Below are positions 8,958 through 18,645 of a stretch of DNA of 64,000 nucleotides, in pieces. The stretch spans positions 124,001 to 188,000 of the forward strand of contig DASWYF010000048.1 of NCBI GenBank assembly GCA_036405135.1, in the 5' to 3' direction. This DNA is from Verrucomicrobiia bacterium. Its GTDB lineage: Bacteria; Verrucomicrobiota; Verrucomicrobiia; Limisphaerales; JAEYXS01. Made by a program: the position numbers and the translations under genes. The notes beneath the pieces were generated by a model that saw nothing but the letters and a program-made list of their open reading frames with translations, made no database searches and was not told the origin of the DNA. Every line of letters starts with the position of its first letter. Within the stretch, counting starts at the first letter, position 1.

Positions 8958-10331
8958 ATGAAACGGTCGAAAACATTTTATAGCCTTTTTTTGGCTTTTG
9001 GACTGGGAACGGCAAACTGGGCTGGTGGAGCGTCCCTCAAAGTGGAGTTGGCCGCTGATGATGTCCGGATGGATGCCACCGTCAAAGCCGTGCAGAAAGC
9101 AATGCCTAGCGTGGTAAACATCGCTACCGAGACCTTGGAAGAGACCCGCACGCTGGAAGATGCGGCCTTCGAACTCTTCTACGGGTATCGTAAGCGTACC
9201 ACCGAGCGTCGCTACAGCGTCGGTTCAGGCATCATCATTGATGATGGCGGCTATATTCTTACCAATGAGCATGTGATCCAGCGAGCGAACCGCATTTGGG
9301 TAAAGCTGTCGGAAGAAGCAGGCGGGGGTGAGTATGAGGCCATCCGGATTTCCAGTGCCAGCCGGAGTGACGTAGCGGTATTGCGCATCCAGCCAAAGGG
9401 CACGGAAAAATTCAAGGCGATCGAGTTCGCGCCAGACGACGACCTTTTACTGGGCGAAACCGTGGTCGCTCTCGGCAATCCATTTGGGTTGGGCGGCTCC
9501 GTCAGCCGGGGAATCCTCAGCTCAAAGAGCCGTCGTCCTCCTATGGAGGGCCAAAAATTGGATGTGCTGGACTGGCTTCAGACCGATGCGGCCATCAATC
9601 CGGGCAATAGCGGCGGCCCGCTGATCAACATGAAAGGCGAGCTGATCGGCCTGAATGTCGCCGTTTATGGTCAAGGCCAGGGCATCGGTTTTGCCATTCC
9701 CATCAAACGGGTGGGCGAAGCCATGGCGGAACAGATGACTCCGGAAATATTACGCTCCTTATGGTTTGGGGCGCGCGTGAAGTCCGGCACCATTCCTCTC
9801 GTGGTAGGAACAGTGCAGCCGCAAAGTCCGGCCCACAAGGCCGGTCTGCGTGAGGGGGATGTGATTCTCCGCATCAACGGCAAGACGGTCCGCAGCTTGA
9901 TCGAGTTCACGCGGGAATTGCTGTTTTCCACGGCGGCAAAACCGGCCCATCTGCAAGTCCGGCAGGGAGAGGAGACGAGGGATGTGACCGTAAACCTGGT
10001 GCCTGAAAACACCTACTTCAATACGGAACTCATCCGGCAACGCACGGGCCTGACATTGCGGGAACTGACGCCTGATGAAGCCAAAGGGTTTAACCTGCCC
10101 TTCGGTGGGTTTGTGGTGGCTGATGTGGAAAAGGGCGGGGATCTGGCCAAAATGCTGCACAACAAAATCACCATCGTTCAAGGGGTCAACGGTGTGGCGT
10201 TCAACAATACGGTCAAACTGGCCCGTTTATTGAACGAAAAAGCACCGGGTGAAAAAGTGGGTCTGAACTGCGGCTTTATAGTACGCACGGGCGAGTCTGG
10301 CCGGGGCACGTTAGAAATAACCTTGAAGTAG
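8958..10331 (+). CDS. HtrA/DegP-like periplasmic serine protease with PDZ domains
   Basis: A signal peptide (residues 1-25) is followed by a trypsin-like protease domain with an intact triad: His105 in LTNEHVIQ, Asp138 in SRSDVAVL, and Ser218 in NPGNSGGPL. A first PDZ domain follows (about 245-340, with PQSPAHKAGLREGDVILRING). A second, more divergent PDZ-like region ends the protein (about 345-457). At 457 residues it matches DegQ/DegS-type proteins. The expected role is quality control of envelope proteins. The gene is followed after 71 bp by the ABC operon on the same strand and could be co-transcribed with it, but the gap makes that uncertain. Confidence 0.92.
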   Translation: MKRSKTFYSLFLAFGLGTANWAGGASLKVELAADDVRMDATVKAVQKAMPSVVNIATETLEETRTLEDAAFELFYGYRKRTTERRYSVGSGIIIDDGGYILTNEHVIQRANRIWVKLSEEAGGGEYEAIRISSASRSDVAVLRIQPKGTEKFKAIEFAPDDDLLLGETVVALGNPFGLGGSVSRGILSSKSRRPPMEGQKLDVLDWLQTDAAINPGNSGGPLINMKGELIGLNVAVYGQGQGIGFAIPIKRVGEAMAEQMTPEILRSLWFGARVKSGTIPLVVGTVQPQSPAHKAGLREGDVILRINGKTVRSLIEFTRELLFSTAAKPAHLQVRQGEETRDVTVNLVPENTYFNTELIRQRTGLTLRELTPDEAKGFNLPFGGFVVADVEKGGDLAKMLHNKITIVQGVNGVAFNNTVKLARLLNEKAPGEKVGLNCGFIVRTGESGRGTLEITLK

Positions 10332-10402
10332 TGATTTTTCGTTTGGTGCAGGGCCGATAAAATCGCAAGAATGGGCAATCCGATACAGTGGTTTAGTTTT
10401 AC

Positions 10403-11368
10403 ATGAGCGACGAGTGGATGATTGAAGTGAACAACCTGACGAAGCGGTATGCCGGGCATACCGCGATCGATGGGCTCAGCTTCAATGTCCGCAAAGGAGA
10501 AATCGCAGGCTTCTTGGGACCGAATGGTGCGGGCAAGAGCACCACCATGCGTATCCTCTCCTGTTTCATGGCGGCCACGTCCGGTTCCGCCAAGGTGGCC
10601 GGGCACGATATTTTCACCCAGGCGGATGAGGTCCGCCGCCGGATCGGCTACATGCCAGAGAACAATCCGTTGCACACCGACATGCGGGTCCGCGAGTACC
10701 TGAAATTCCGGGCACGCTTAAAAGGGCTGTCCCGTGCCAAAAGCCGGGAACGCGTGGATGTGGTGACAGAACAGTGCTCCCTGCAAGACGTCGCTTCCAA
10801 GGTCATCGGAACTTTATCCAAGGGCTACCGGCAGCGTGTCGGTCTGGCGGACTCCCTGGTGCATGAACCGGACCTGATCATTTTGGACGAGCCGACCATC
10901 GGTTTGGACCCGCATCAGATCCGCTCCGTGCGCCAGCTCATCAAGAGTTTGGCGGGCAAGCACACGATCTTGATCTCGACTCATATCCTGCCGGAAGTGG
11001 AGATGATCTGCAACCGGGTGGTCATCATCCGCGGCGGTAGAATTGTCGCATCGGACACACCGGAGAATCTGCGGAAGCTCGTCGGGCAGGACACGCAAGT
11101 GATAGCGGAGATCGCGGCACCGGAAACAGAACTGAAGCAATGCTGGGAACAGATCGCCGAGGTGGAATATTTCGACATCTCTCCTTCAGAGGGCGAATTC
11201 CTGCGCTGCTCGCTGACCGGGCGCGCAGGCGTGGACTTGCGGCAGATCGTCTCCGATACGGTTCACGGCAAGGGCTGGAAACTCCGTGAACTGACACGTA
11301 ACCGCCATTCGCTGGAAGACATCTTCGTGCGCATCACGCGGACGGACAAGGAAGAGGAGGGCTTTTAG
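10403..11368 (+). CDS. ABC transporter ATP-binding protein (GldA-like)
   Basis: This is the ATPase of an ABC-2 type exporter. It has Walker A GPNGAGKST (residues 39-47), a signature LSKGYRQRVGLA, Walker B LIILDEP and a switch histidine in LISTHI. The C-terminal 90 residues (after about 225) form the regulatory extension common in GldA/NatA-like ATPases. It is the first gene of a five-gene operon. The next start lies one base after its stop, so the two products are surely partners. GldA is named from gliding motility in Bacteroidota, but this ATPase type is widespread in non-gliding bacteria, so motility is not implied. Confidence 0.92.
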   Translation: MSDEWMIEVNNLTKRYAGHTAIDGLSFNVRKGEIAGFLGPNGAGKSTTMRILSCFMAATSGSAKVAGHDIFTQADEVRRRIGYMPENNPLHTDMRVREYLKFRARLKGLSRAKSRERVDVVTEQCSLQDVASKVIGTLSKGYRQRVGLADSLVHEPDLIILDEPTIGLDPHQIRSVRQLIKSLAGKHTILISTHILPEVEMICNRVVIIRGGRIVASDTPENLRKLVGQDTQVIAEIAAPETELKQCWEQIAEVEYFDISPSEGEFLRCSLTGRAGVDLRQIVSDTVHGKGWKLRELTRNRHSLEDIFVRITRTDKEEEGF

Positions 11369-11369
11369 C

Positions 11370-12122
11370 GTGCAAACGTTTGTGACCCTCGTGCGCCGTG
11401 AACTGGGTGCCTTCTTCGTCTCCTTGACGGGCTATGCCGTGATGGCGGGTGTGCTCTTCCTGCTGGGTTTGAGCATGACCCTCATGCTCAACTCGCTGGA
11501 TGCCACCCCCGTGGCGGTGCCGGTCATCGAGCTGTTTTACGAGACGGCATTTTTCTGGCTGATCCTGCTGCTGGCTGCACCGGTCATCACGATGCGGAGT
11601 TTTGCGCTGGAACGGGCCAGCGGCACATATGAGACATTGATGACCACACCAGTGAGCGATCTGGAAGTGGTGCTTGCGAAGTTCACTGGCAATCTCATCT
11701 TCTTCCTCATCATCTGGCTGCCGTTCCTGGCGTATCCTTTCATATTGCGGCGATACACAGCGGAACCGGATGCGGTGGCGACCGGGCCTTTGTCCACCAC
11801 GTTCCTCGGCATCTTCCTGTTGGGCTGCCTGTATATGTCCATGGGCATCTTTGCCTCATCCATCACGCGCAATCAGATTTTGGCGGCGATGAATGCCTTT
11901 GCCATGGGCCTGTGCCTGTTCTTTCTCAGCTTCGTTTCGAACATGGTGCCCTTGGGTGACGGCTGGTTGTCCAAGATCGCGGCACATCTCTCCATGTTCG
12001 AGCACATGCGGGACTTTGTGCAGGGCGTGATCGATACGAGACACATCACGTTTTACCTGAGCCTGACGGCATTGTTCCTCTATCTCACGCTCAAGGTAGT
12101 AGAAAGCAGGCGGTGGAAATGA
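11370..12122 (+). CDS. ABC-2 type permease (GldF-like)
   Basis: The 250-residue integral membrane protein has about six hydrophobic segments. The first is GYAVMAGVLFLLGLSM, and the last precedes a basic C-terminus (VVESRRWK). RSFALERASGTYETLMTTPVSDLEV between the second and third segments is the ABC-2/GldF signature loop. The GTG start follows the ATPase stop by one base. The protein should form the transmembrane channel with the ATPase. The cargo is not identifiable from sequence. Its stop overlaps the ATG of the next gene (ATGA). Confidence 0.9.
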   Translation: MQTFVTLVRRELGAFFVSLTGYAVMAGVLFLLGLSMTLMLNSLDATPVAVPVIELFYETAFFWLILLLAAPVITMRSFALERASGTYETLMTTPVSDLEVVLAKFTGNLIFFLIIWLPFLAYPFILRRYTAEPDAVATGPLSTTFLGIFLLGCLYMSMGIFASSITRNQILAAMNAFAMGLCLFFLSFVSNMVPLGDGWLSKIAAHLSMFEHMRDFVQGVIDTRHITFYLSLTALFLYLTLKVVESRRWK

Positions 12123-13600
12123 GCACTGAAGAGCACAACAATACTGCGCCCAGCTTCTCCGCCGGCCGCCGCTGGTTCATCGGCTTTCATGTGCTGCTGG
12201 CCGTCATCGCGGTGACGGCGATCCTGGGCATGGGGAATTACCTCTCCCTGCGCCATTTCATCCGGCACAGCATAAACGACAAGGGCGCCGGGCAGCTCAC
12301 ACCCGCGACATTGCAGGTCATCAAATCGCTGACAAATGATGTCCGTGTCATCATCTACTACAATCCCGAGGAACCGCTCTATCCGTACGTCAGTGCGATG
12401 CTGAAGGAATACGCCGCGCGGAGTCCGCATATCAAACTGGAATCGGTGAACTACGCCACACAACCGGGCGAGGCGACCAAGGTGATCACTGAGTTCGGCT
12501 TGAATCAAGGGACCAAGGATGTGGTGATTTTCGCCGCCAACAACCGGTCGGAATCGGTGAGCCAGGGACAACTTTCAGACTTGGACATGACCGCCCTGAT
12601 CCAGGGCAAGAGCAACGAGGTGAAACGGAAAGCGTTCAAGGGCGAGCTGTATTTCACCTCCAAGCTGCTGGCCGTCAGCAGTGCGAAACAATACACCGCT
12701 TATTACCTCAGTGGCCATGGGGAGCACGATCCCCGGCAGGATTCGGAAATGGGCTATCAAAAGTTCGCCGAGTTGATGGTGAACAACAACGTCTTCGTGA
12801 AGGCGCTGGATCTGCAACGCACGAACGATGTGCCGGCGGATTGTGACTTCCTCGTCATCGCGGGCCCGCGCTATGAACCTGCCGCCGTGGAACTGGAACG
12901 GATCGACAAGTATCTCGGCACCGGCGGACGTTTGCTCCTGCTCATGAACATCCGTTCGGCACCCGGCTGGGAGAGGTTGATGGTCAAATGGGGCGTGGCC
13001 ATGGGAAATGATGTGGTCTTTGACCCCCCGAACATGCAGGACATGGGCACATTGATGGTCGACAACATGGGTTCCCATGCGGTGACACAATCCAAAGAGC
13101 GCATATATATGCTCAATCCCCGTTCCGTCGGCAAAGTCCCCGGAGCGGTGCAGGCGGATTCGGCACAGGTCACCGAACTCTTCACCACTGGCCCGTCAGG
13201 CGTGGCACATACGGATTTCCAGAAAGGTGTATTGCTGCCGGCGGCCCATCCCAATGATCGAAAAGGCGAGATACCCCTGGGCGTGGCGGTGGAGAAGGGC
13301 GGTCTCAAGAACATGGCGCTGCAACGTGGCTCCACCCGGCTGATCGTGGTGGGTGATTCCGCCATGCTCGCCAACCTCTACATGATCGCCCCTGGCAACG
13401 AAGAGTTTGCGCGGCAATCCATCAACTGGCTGTTGGACCGCACGTTTCTGCTCAATTCCATCGGCCCGCGCGCTTTCACCGAATACCAGCTCACCATCAC
13501 GAATTCGCAGATGACGATCTTGCGCTGGATACTGCTCGGTGCGATGCCCGGCGGCGTTTTTATATTTGGTCTCCTGGTCTGGCTGAGGAGGCAGCGTTGA
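12119..13600 (+). CDS. GldG-like ABC transporter auxiliary protein
   Basis: This protein of about 493 residues has one N-terminal membrane segment (around residues 15-35) and one at the C-terminus followed by WLRRQR. Between them lies a large periplasmic region of the ABC_transp_aux (GldG) type. TYYNPEEPLYP-like and YYLSGHGEHDP segments are typical of the DUF4350/GldG glutamine-amidotransferase-like fold. The ATG at 12119 overlaps the stop of the permease gene; a GTG six bases earlier is the alternative. In known operons GldG sits with GldA and GldF. Its molecular role is unknown, presumably coupling the transporter to periplasmic partners. Confidence 0.85.
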   Translation: MSTEEHNNTAPSFSAGRRWFIGFHVLLAVIAVTAILGMGNYLSLRHFIRHSINDKGAGQLTPATLQVIKSLTNDVRVIIYYNPEEPLYPYVSAMLKEYAARSPHIKLESVNYATQPGEATKVITEFGLNQGTKDVVIFAANNRSESVSQGQLSDLDMTALIQGKSNEVKRKAFKGELYFTSKLLAVSSAKQYTAYYLSGHGEHDPRQDSEMGYQKFAELMVNNNVFVKALDLQRTNDVPADCDFLVIAGPRYEPAAVELERIDKYLGTGGRLLLLMNIRSAPGWERLMVKWGVAMGNDVVFDPPNMQDMGTLMVDNMGSHAVTQSKERIYMLNPRSVGKVPGAVQADSAQVTELFTTGPSGVAHTDFQKGVLLPAAHPNDRKGEIPLGVAVEKGGLKNMALQRGSTRLIVVGDSAMLANLYMIAPGNEEFARQSINWLLDRTFLLNSIGPRAFTEYQLTITNSQMTILRWILLGAMPGGVFIFGLLVWLRRQR

Positions 13601-13607
13601 TAAACTG

Positions 13608-15434
13608 ATGAACACCAAGAATACATGGAGTCTGGTGGCGGTGGCGGCCGCGCTCTTTGCGTTCATCTATTTCTTTGAACGTGATGACGGCAAAGACACC
13701 GCCAAAGTGGTCGAGCACCGTTTGATGAACAAACTCCAGGTGTCGCTGGTTTCCCGTATCGAGATCAACATCGTCGGCACGAACACGGTCACGCTTGAGC
13801 GGGCGAACACCAACTGGCGGGTCATCTCGCCCGTCAACTATCCGGCCCGGCAGCAGCAGGTGCGCAACTTCCTCGCCGGTGTGGCAGAGCTGGCTTATAC
13901 GAGCACCATCCCGGCGACGGAACTGGCCAAGTCACCCCGGGGTCTGGCCGATTACGGTCTGCAACCTCCGCGCGCGCAGATCGTCCTCGTGCAGAACAAT
14001 GAACGCCTCGAGTTGAACATCGGCAACGAAACGCCAGTCGGCGGCCAGCGCTATGTGCAGATCGGGCAGGACATTCTGGCGTATCTCGTGGATGCCAAGA
14101 TCGCTTCTTTAGTGCCCAGTTCTGCTACTGCATGGCGGGATGTCGGGATGTTGCCCGCCAATCTGGCCTTTAACCGCATCGAGATTCATGCCGGCAGCCG
14201 GGTGATGGAATTTCAGCGGGATGAGACGAACCAGGTCTGGCGCATGACCAAGCCCTTGGTGGCGCGGGCGGACAATCTGCGCATCCGGGACATGGTGCAG
14301 CAATGGCGCATGTGGCCGGTGAATTCTTTCATCAGCGACAATCCGCCCAATACCGAGCTTGAGCGCACGGGCTTTAAGCCGCCGGAATTGGAACTGTTGC
14401 TGGGGCAAGGAACGAACACCGCGTTTATGGTCCAGTTCGGCGGTCCTTTTCCGGACAAGCCCGAGTATATCTACGCATTACGTTCCACTCATACGAACCT
14501 TGTCCTCACACCCCAATCATTTGTGGAAGCCATGCGCAGCGCGCCCAATGACTTCCGTGATCGCCGCCTGCTCTCCTTCCCGGTCAACCTGCCGGACATC
14601 ATCGAAGTGCAGAGCGATGAGAAGTTCACCCTGCTCCGCCAGACCAATGGAACATGGCTGGTGGAGAATGACACGAATTTCACCGTGGATACCGTCCTCG
14701 TGAACGAGATGCTGATGAACTTGAACACTCTGGATGTGGTGGATTTCGAGAAGGACAACGTCACGGACTGGACGCCCTACGGATTGGTTCAGCCGGCGCA
14801 TCGCTACACCATGTCCGTCCTCAGCACCAATGCGGTCATCGGCGGCACGAACACCTTGGTGGCGCAACTGGAACTGGGCGTTTCCCCGGATCGTGTGAGG
14901 GTTTTTGCCCGCCGCCCGGATGAGTCCTCCGCTTACACTTTGCTGGATGGCGTGGCGCGGAAACTGCCGCGTAGCGTCTTTCATCTGCGTGACCGCCGGG
15001 TGTGGAGCTTCAACACCAATGACGTGAGGCGCATCAGCATCGAACAGGAAGGCCGCAAGAATGAACTGGTGCGCAACCCTAAGAGCCTCTGGGCTTTGGG
15101 TGAAGGTTTGCCGGGCATGGTCAACCCCTTCGCGGTGGAGGAAACGGTTTTCCGTCTGAGCGAGATGCAAGCCGTCCGGTGGGTGGATCGCGGGCCGACA
15201 GTGGCGCAACGTTACGGCATCACCCCGGATTCCCATGGCATCACGCTGACGTTGCAACGCGGCGGCGGACCGGAGGAGAAATTGATGTTGCGCCTCGGCA
15301 GCCTGACGCCTACGCGCAATGCCTATGCGGCGGTCATCCTGAACGGCACCACAGTGGTATTTGAAATGCCGCAAAGCCTGCACGAGTATATCTCCAAGTA
15401 TTTGAACGCCCCGACGTTGCCGGCTTCAAAATGA
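13608..15434 (+). CDS. DUF4340 domain-containing protein
   Basis: The 608-residue protein has a single N-terminal membrane anchor (residues 7-24) and a long periplasmic part. That part contains two or three repeats of a beta-rich unit. Each unit has a pattern such as RIEINIVGTNTVTLERANTNW, followed by ADYGLQPPRAQIVL and a strand array. This is characteristic of DUF4340, which is regularly encoded directly after GldG-like genes. Spacing to the neighbours is 7 bp upstream and 1 bp downstream. No enzymatic residues are evident. A structural role in a transenvelope assembly is inferred from context only. Confidence 0.85.
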   Translation: MNTKNTWSLVAVAAALFAFIYFFERDDGKDTAKVVEHRLMNKLQVSLVSRIEINIVGTNTVTLERANTNWRVISPVNYPARQQQVRNFLAGVAELAYTSTIPATELAKSPRGLADYGLQPPRAQIVLVQNNERLELNIGNETPVGGQRYVQIGQDILAYLVDAKIASLVPSSATAWRDVGMLPANLAFNRIEIHAGSRVMEFQRDETNQVWRMTKPLVARADNLRIRDMVQQWRMWPVNSFISDNPPNTELERTGFKPPELELLLGQGTNTAFMVQFGGPFPDKPEYIYALRSTHTNLVLTPQSFVEAMRSAPNDFRDRRLLSFPVNLPDIIEVQSDEKFTLLRQTNGTWLVENDTNFTVDTVLVNEMLMNLNTLDVVDFEKDNVTDWTPYGLVQPAHRYTMSVLSTNAVIGGTNTLVAQLELGVSPDRVRVFARRPDESSAYTLLDGVARKLPRSVFHLRDRRVWSFNTNDVRRISIEQEGRKNELVRNPKSLWALGEGLPGMVNPFAVEETVFRLSEMQAVRWVDRGPTVAQRYGITPDSHGITLTLQRGGGPEEKLMLRLGSLTPTRNAYAAVILNGTTVVFEMPQSLHEYISKYLNAPTLPASK

Positions 15435-15435
15435 T

Positions 15436-18400
15436 ATGGCCGAACGCGAACAGAAACGCTTCTGGCGGAACTGTCGGGTGTGCTTCCGCTGGTGCCGTGT
15501 CGCGCTCTTGCTGCTGGTCCTTTTCGTCGTCTGCCTGCTGATCTATGTCACGCGGATCGGCGTGCCCGAGTCCGTCAAACGCCCCCTGCTCTCCGAGTTG
15601 CGCCAGCGCGGCATCGACCTCCAGTTCCAACGCATGCGCTGGACCTGGTTCCGCGGCATCGTGGCCGAGGGGGTTACCATCGGGGAAACGAACCAGACCG
15701 GAGGATTGCAATTCAAGGCGCGAGAACTGGTGGTGCAGCTGGATGATGAGAAGCTGAAAAGTTTCAAATTCATCCCCCGCGTGCTCGTGCTGAACGAAGG
15801 CAAGATGGACCTGGCCTTGAATGAGACAAATCAGCCCGCCCGTCTTCTCAGCGTAGACAAAGTCTCCACCGAGATCCATCTGCTGCCCAATGATCAATGG
15901 GAACTGATGCACTTCAAGGCGAACACGCTGGGTGTGAACCTGAACCTGAGCGGCAGCATCACGAACGCCTCCAAGCTGCGTGAGTTGACGCGTAAGGAGA
16001 AGAAGCCGGGAGGCGGTGATGAGGATGCGAAAAAGCCGAAAGAGAAGGATGCTTGGAAACGTCAGTTGCGCGTGGTGACGGATACCATGGAGCGCATGCA
16101 ATTCGAGCATACGCCGGAGCTGTATCTCGTGGTGCGGGGTGATGCGAGTGATGCCGCTTCTTTCTTTGCGGAAGCGAACCTGGAAGCCAAGTCAGCGATG
16201 ACCCCGTGGGGCAGTTGGGAGAATCTCAAGCTGAGTGCTCCTTTGAATGCAAAGGAGATGAGCAACGGCCTTTTCCAGGCGGAGATGACCCTGCGCTTCG
16301 ATCAAGGACATACCCCATGGGGCGTCGTCAAGCAGGCCAAGGTGAATGTGCGGCTGGAACACAGCATCACGAACCCTGCGCCGTTCCGGGCCGACTGGGA
16401 TGTTTCGCTGAATGGGCTGCAACTCCCTTACGGACAATTGGTGGCGCAGCAGTTGAACTTGAGCGGTGTCACGCGCCGGGAAACGAATGCGCCATCTGAA
16501 CTGGAGACGAAGTTCAAATTGCGCTCCCAGGCAGTGAAAAGTGAGTGGGCGCAGGCAGCCGGAGCACAGTTGGATGCGCATGTGATCTCCTCCCTGACGA
16601 ACCCGATTCCCAATATCCGTTCTTTGGAACTGACCTTGGATCAGCCGCGTTCCGAGTGGGCACAGGCGCGCAAACTGAAACTCTCAGGAGAGTTTTCCCT
16701 GACCAATGCGCCCGTGAGGACCAACGAATCTTGGGGCTTCTGGGCCAAGCTCGCGCCATACGCGATTCAATGGAAGATCCAGAGCGAGAATCTGCGCGTC
16801 TGGCAATTGCGATTCCCGACCCTGGCAACGGCCGGCCGGTGGACGGCACCCAAGCTCGAAGTGACTTCGCTGGAAAGCGCCTTGGCGGGTGGTGAGGCGG
16901 ACATCGCAGCGCAACTGGACGTCACTGATCGCCGGGTTTGGACCAAGCTCCGAACCGATGTGGATATTCAACGCCTCGCCCACCTGATGTCCACGAATGC
17001 GCAGCAATGGCTGGGAGACATCAAATGGGACAAAGCGCCTGAACTGAATCTGGAAGGACGCATGGAGCTGCCACCATGGACTGGCAAGGCCACGAACTGG
17101 AATGAGATCCTCCTGAATCGTACGTGGGTCTCCGGCGGGTTGAGCGTCGGGCCGGTGGCGTATCAGGAGCTTTCGGTGAAATCACTGGAAGCAGATTTTG
17201 GTTTCACGAACGGCTTTTTGGCGGTCACGAATCTGCACCTGATCCGGCCCGAAGGCGAATTGCGGGTCACAGGACAGGCGGATTTCACCAAGCAAGAGTT
17301 CAAGGCGGATGTGGCAAGCAGCATCAATCCCTTGATCGTGAAGCCTTTGGTCAAGAAGCCGAAGACGCAGAAGGTCTTCAATGATTTCATACTGACCACC
17401 CCGCCTCATTTGCGTGCGCAGGTATCGGCGGTATGGACGGATTGGGAGACACTTCAGGCGGGGGGGCAGTTGAACTTCACCAATTTCAGCTATCAAGGCC
17501 ATGGCATCAGCAACCTCAGCACGCACATCGGCTTCACCAACCAGTTCCTCTCCTTCTCCAAGATCGATCTGCGGCGTAATGCGGAGGAGAACGCGATCGC
17601 GGATGGCGTAGGACTCGATTTGATCAAAGGGCTGGTCCATATCACAAACGGTTTGGTCTATTGGGACGTGGGAGATGCCACCGGCATCATCGGTCCCAAA
17701 ACGAAGGAGGCCGTCGATCCGTATCAGTTCGCCACGCCGCCACTGGTGCATGTGGAGGGAATGATCCCTCTGCGCGATGCGGAGAGCAGTGACCTTCATT
17801 TCAAATTGTTCAAGGGCGGTCCGTTCAACTACTGGCGCTTCAACCTGCCGGAAGTGCGGGCAGATCTGCACTGGGTGACGAACACCCTCGTCATCACCAA
17901 CCTCGCGGGGCAATTTTACGGCGGTGCCGTCCGGGGAGATGCCTTTTTTGACTTTGGCGGCACTAATGGCACGGACTACCGCTTTCACGCCATCATCACC
18001 AATTCAAACCTCAAACCGTTCCTCACGGACATGCTCCAACGCTCGAATACGCACGAGGGTGTCATCGATTGCGACCTGACTATCACGTCTGCGCAGGCCA
18101 AGGACATGAAGACGTGGAACGGTTTCGGCACGGCCAGCATGCGCGATGGTTTCCTGTGGGACATACCGCTGTTCGGCGCCATGACGCCACTGCTTGAAGG
18201 GGTGAACGAAGGTTTGGGCAAGAGCCGTGTGCGGGAAGGCTCGGCGAGCTATTTCATCACTAATAGTGTGATCTATACCCAGGACCTCGAGCTGAAGACG
18301 CCGACCATCCGGATGGCCTACAAGGGATCGATAGATTTTGATGCCAACGTGGATGCCAAGGTGGAAGGGGCGCTCTTCCGTGATTCACCACTGGTGATCA

Positions 18401-18645
18401 AGGTCTTTGGCTATCTGACCACCCCGTTCACCAAGCTTTATGAATACAAGGTGACCGGCACTTTGAGCGAGCCGAAGCTGGACACAGTGCATTTCGTCCC
18501 CAAGGTCGTCAAAGGGCTGCTCTTCCCGCTGCGTATCTTCAAGATATTCAGTGGCGGTGACCGGAAGAAGAATGACGAGCCTAAACCCGCCGTCACCCCG
18601 GAATCTGCTCCTCCGGCTCCCTCAACCCCGGAGAAAAAGCAGTAA
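15436..18645 (+). CDS. large AsmA-like envelope protein
   Basis: The 1069-residue protein starts with a basic region and one membrane anchor (about 19-40). The rest is beta-rich with recurring TNxxxxxxLxL strands. The C-terminal 250 residues resemble the AsmA_2/DUF3971 region: FYGGAVRGDAFFDF, then a GFGTASMRDGFLWDIPLFG stretch, and a late TGTLSEPKLDTVHF motif. A proline-rich low-complexity tail follows. AsmA-like proteins (AsmA, TamB, YhdP) form hydrophobic grooves that carry lipids between membranes, so with the upstream exporter genes this suggests lipid or lipid-linked traffic, by inference. It ends convergently, overlapping uppP by 24 bp. Confidence 0.78.
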   Translation: MAEREQKRFWRNCRVCFRWCRVALLLLVLFVVCLLIYVTRIGVPESVKRPLLSELRQRGIDLQFQRMRWTWFRGIVAEGVTIGETNQTGGLQFKARELVVQLDDEKLKSFKFIPRVLVLNEGKMDLALNETNQPARLLSVDKVSTEIHLLPNDQWELMHFKANTLGVNLNLSGSITNASKLRELTRKEKKPGGGDEDAKKPKEKDAWKRQLRVVTDTMERMQFEHTPELYLVVRGDASDAASFFAEANLEAKSAMTPWGSWENLKLSAPLNAKEMSNGLFQAEMTLRFDQGHTPWGVVKQAKVNVRLEHSITNPAPFRADWDVSLNGLQLPYGQLVAQQLNLSGVTRRETNAPSELETKFKLRSQAVKSEWAQAAGAQLDAHVISSLTNPIPNIRSLELTLDQPRSEWAQARKLKLSGEFSLTNAPVRTNESWGFWAKLAPYAIQWKIQSENLRVWQLRFPTLATAGRWTAPKLEVTSLESALAGGEADIAAQLDVTDRRVWTKLRTDVDIQRLAHLMSTNAQQWLGDIKWDKAPELNLEGRMELPPWTGKATNWNEILLNRTWVSGGLSVGPVAYQELSVKSLEADFGFTNGFLAVTNLHLIRPEGELRVTGQADFTKQEFKADVASSINPLIVKPLVKKPKTQKVFNDFILTTPPHLRAQVSAVWTDWETLQAGGQLNFTNFSYQGHGISNLSTHIGFTNQFLSFSKIDLRRNAEENAIADGVGLDLIKGLVHITNGLVYWDVGDATGIIGPKTKEAVDPYQFATPPLVHVEGMIPLRDAESSDLHFKLFKGGPFNYWRFNLPEVRADLHWVTNTLVITNLAGQFYGGAVRGDAFFDFGGTNGTDYRFHAIITNSNLKPFLTDMLQRSNTHEGVIDCDLTITSAQAKDMKTWNGFGTASMRDGFLWDIPLFGAMTPLLEGVNEGLGKSRVREGSASYFITNSVIYTQDLELKTPTIRMAYKGSIDFDANVDAKVEGALFRDSPLVIKVFGYLTTPFTKLYEYKVTGTLSEPKLDTVHFVPKVVKGLLFPLRIFKIFSGGDRKKNDEPKPAVTPESAPPAPSTPEKKQ

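Noticed and set aside
10403-13600. Gliding motility operon
   Set aside because: GldA/F/G-like genes occur widely without gliding, and no other gld or spr gene is in the window.
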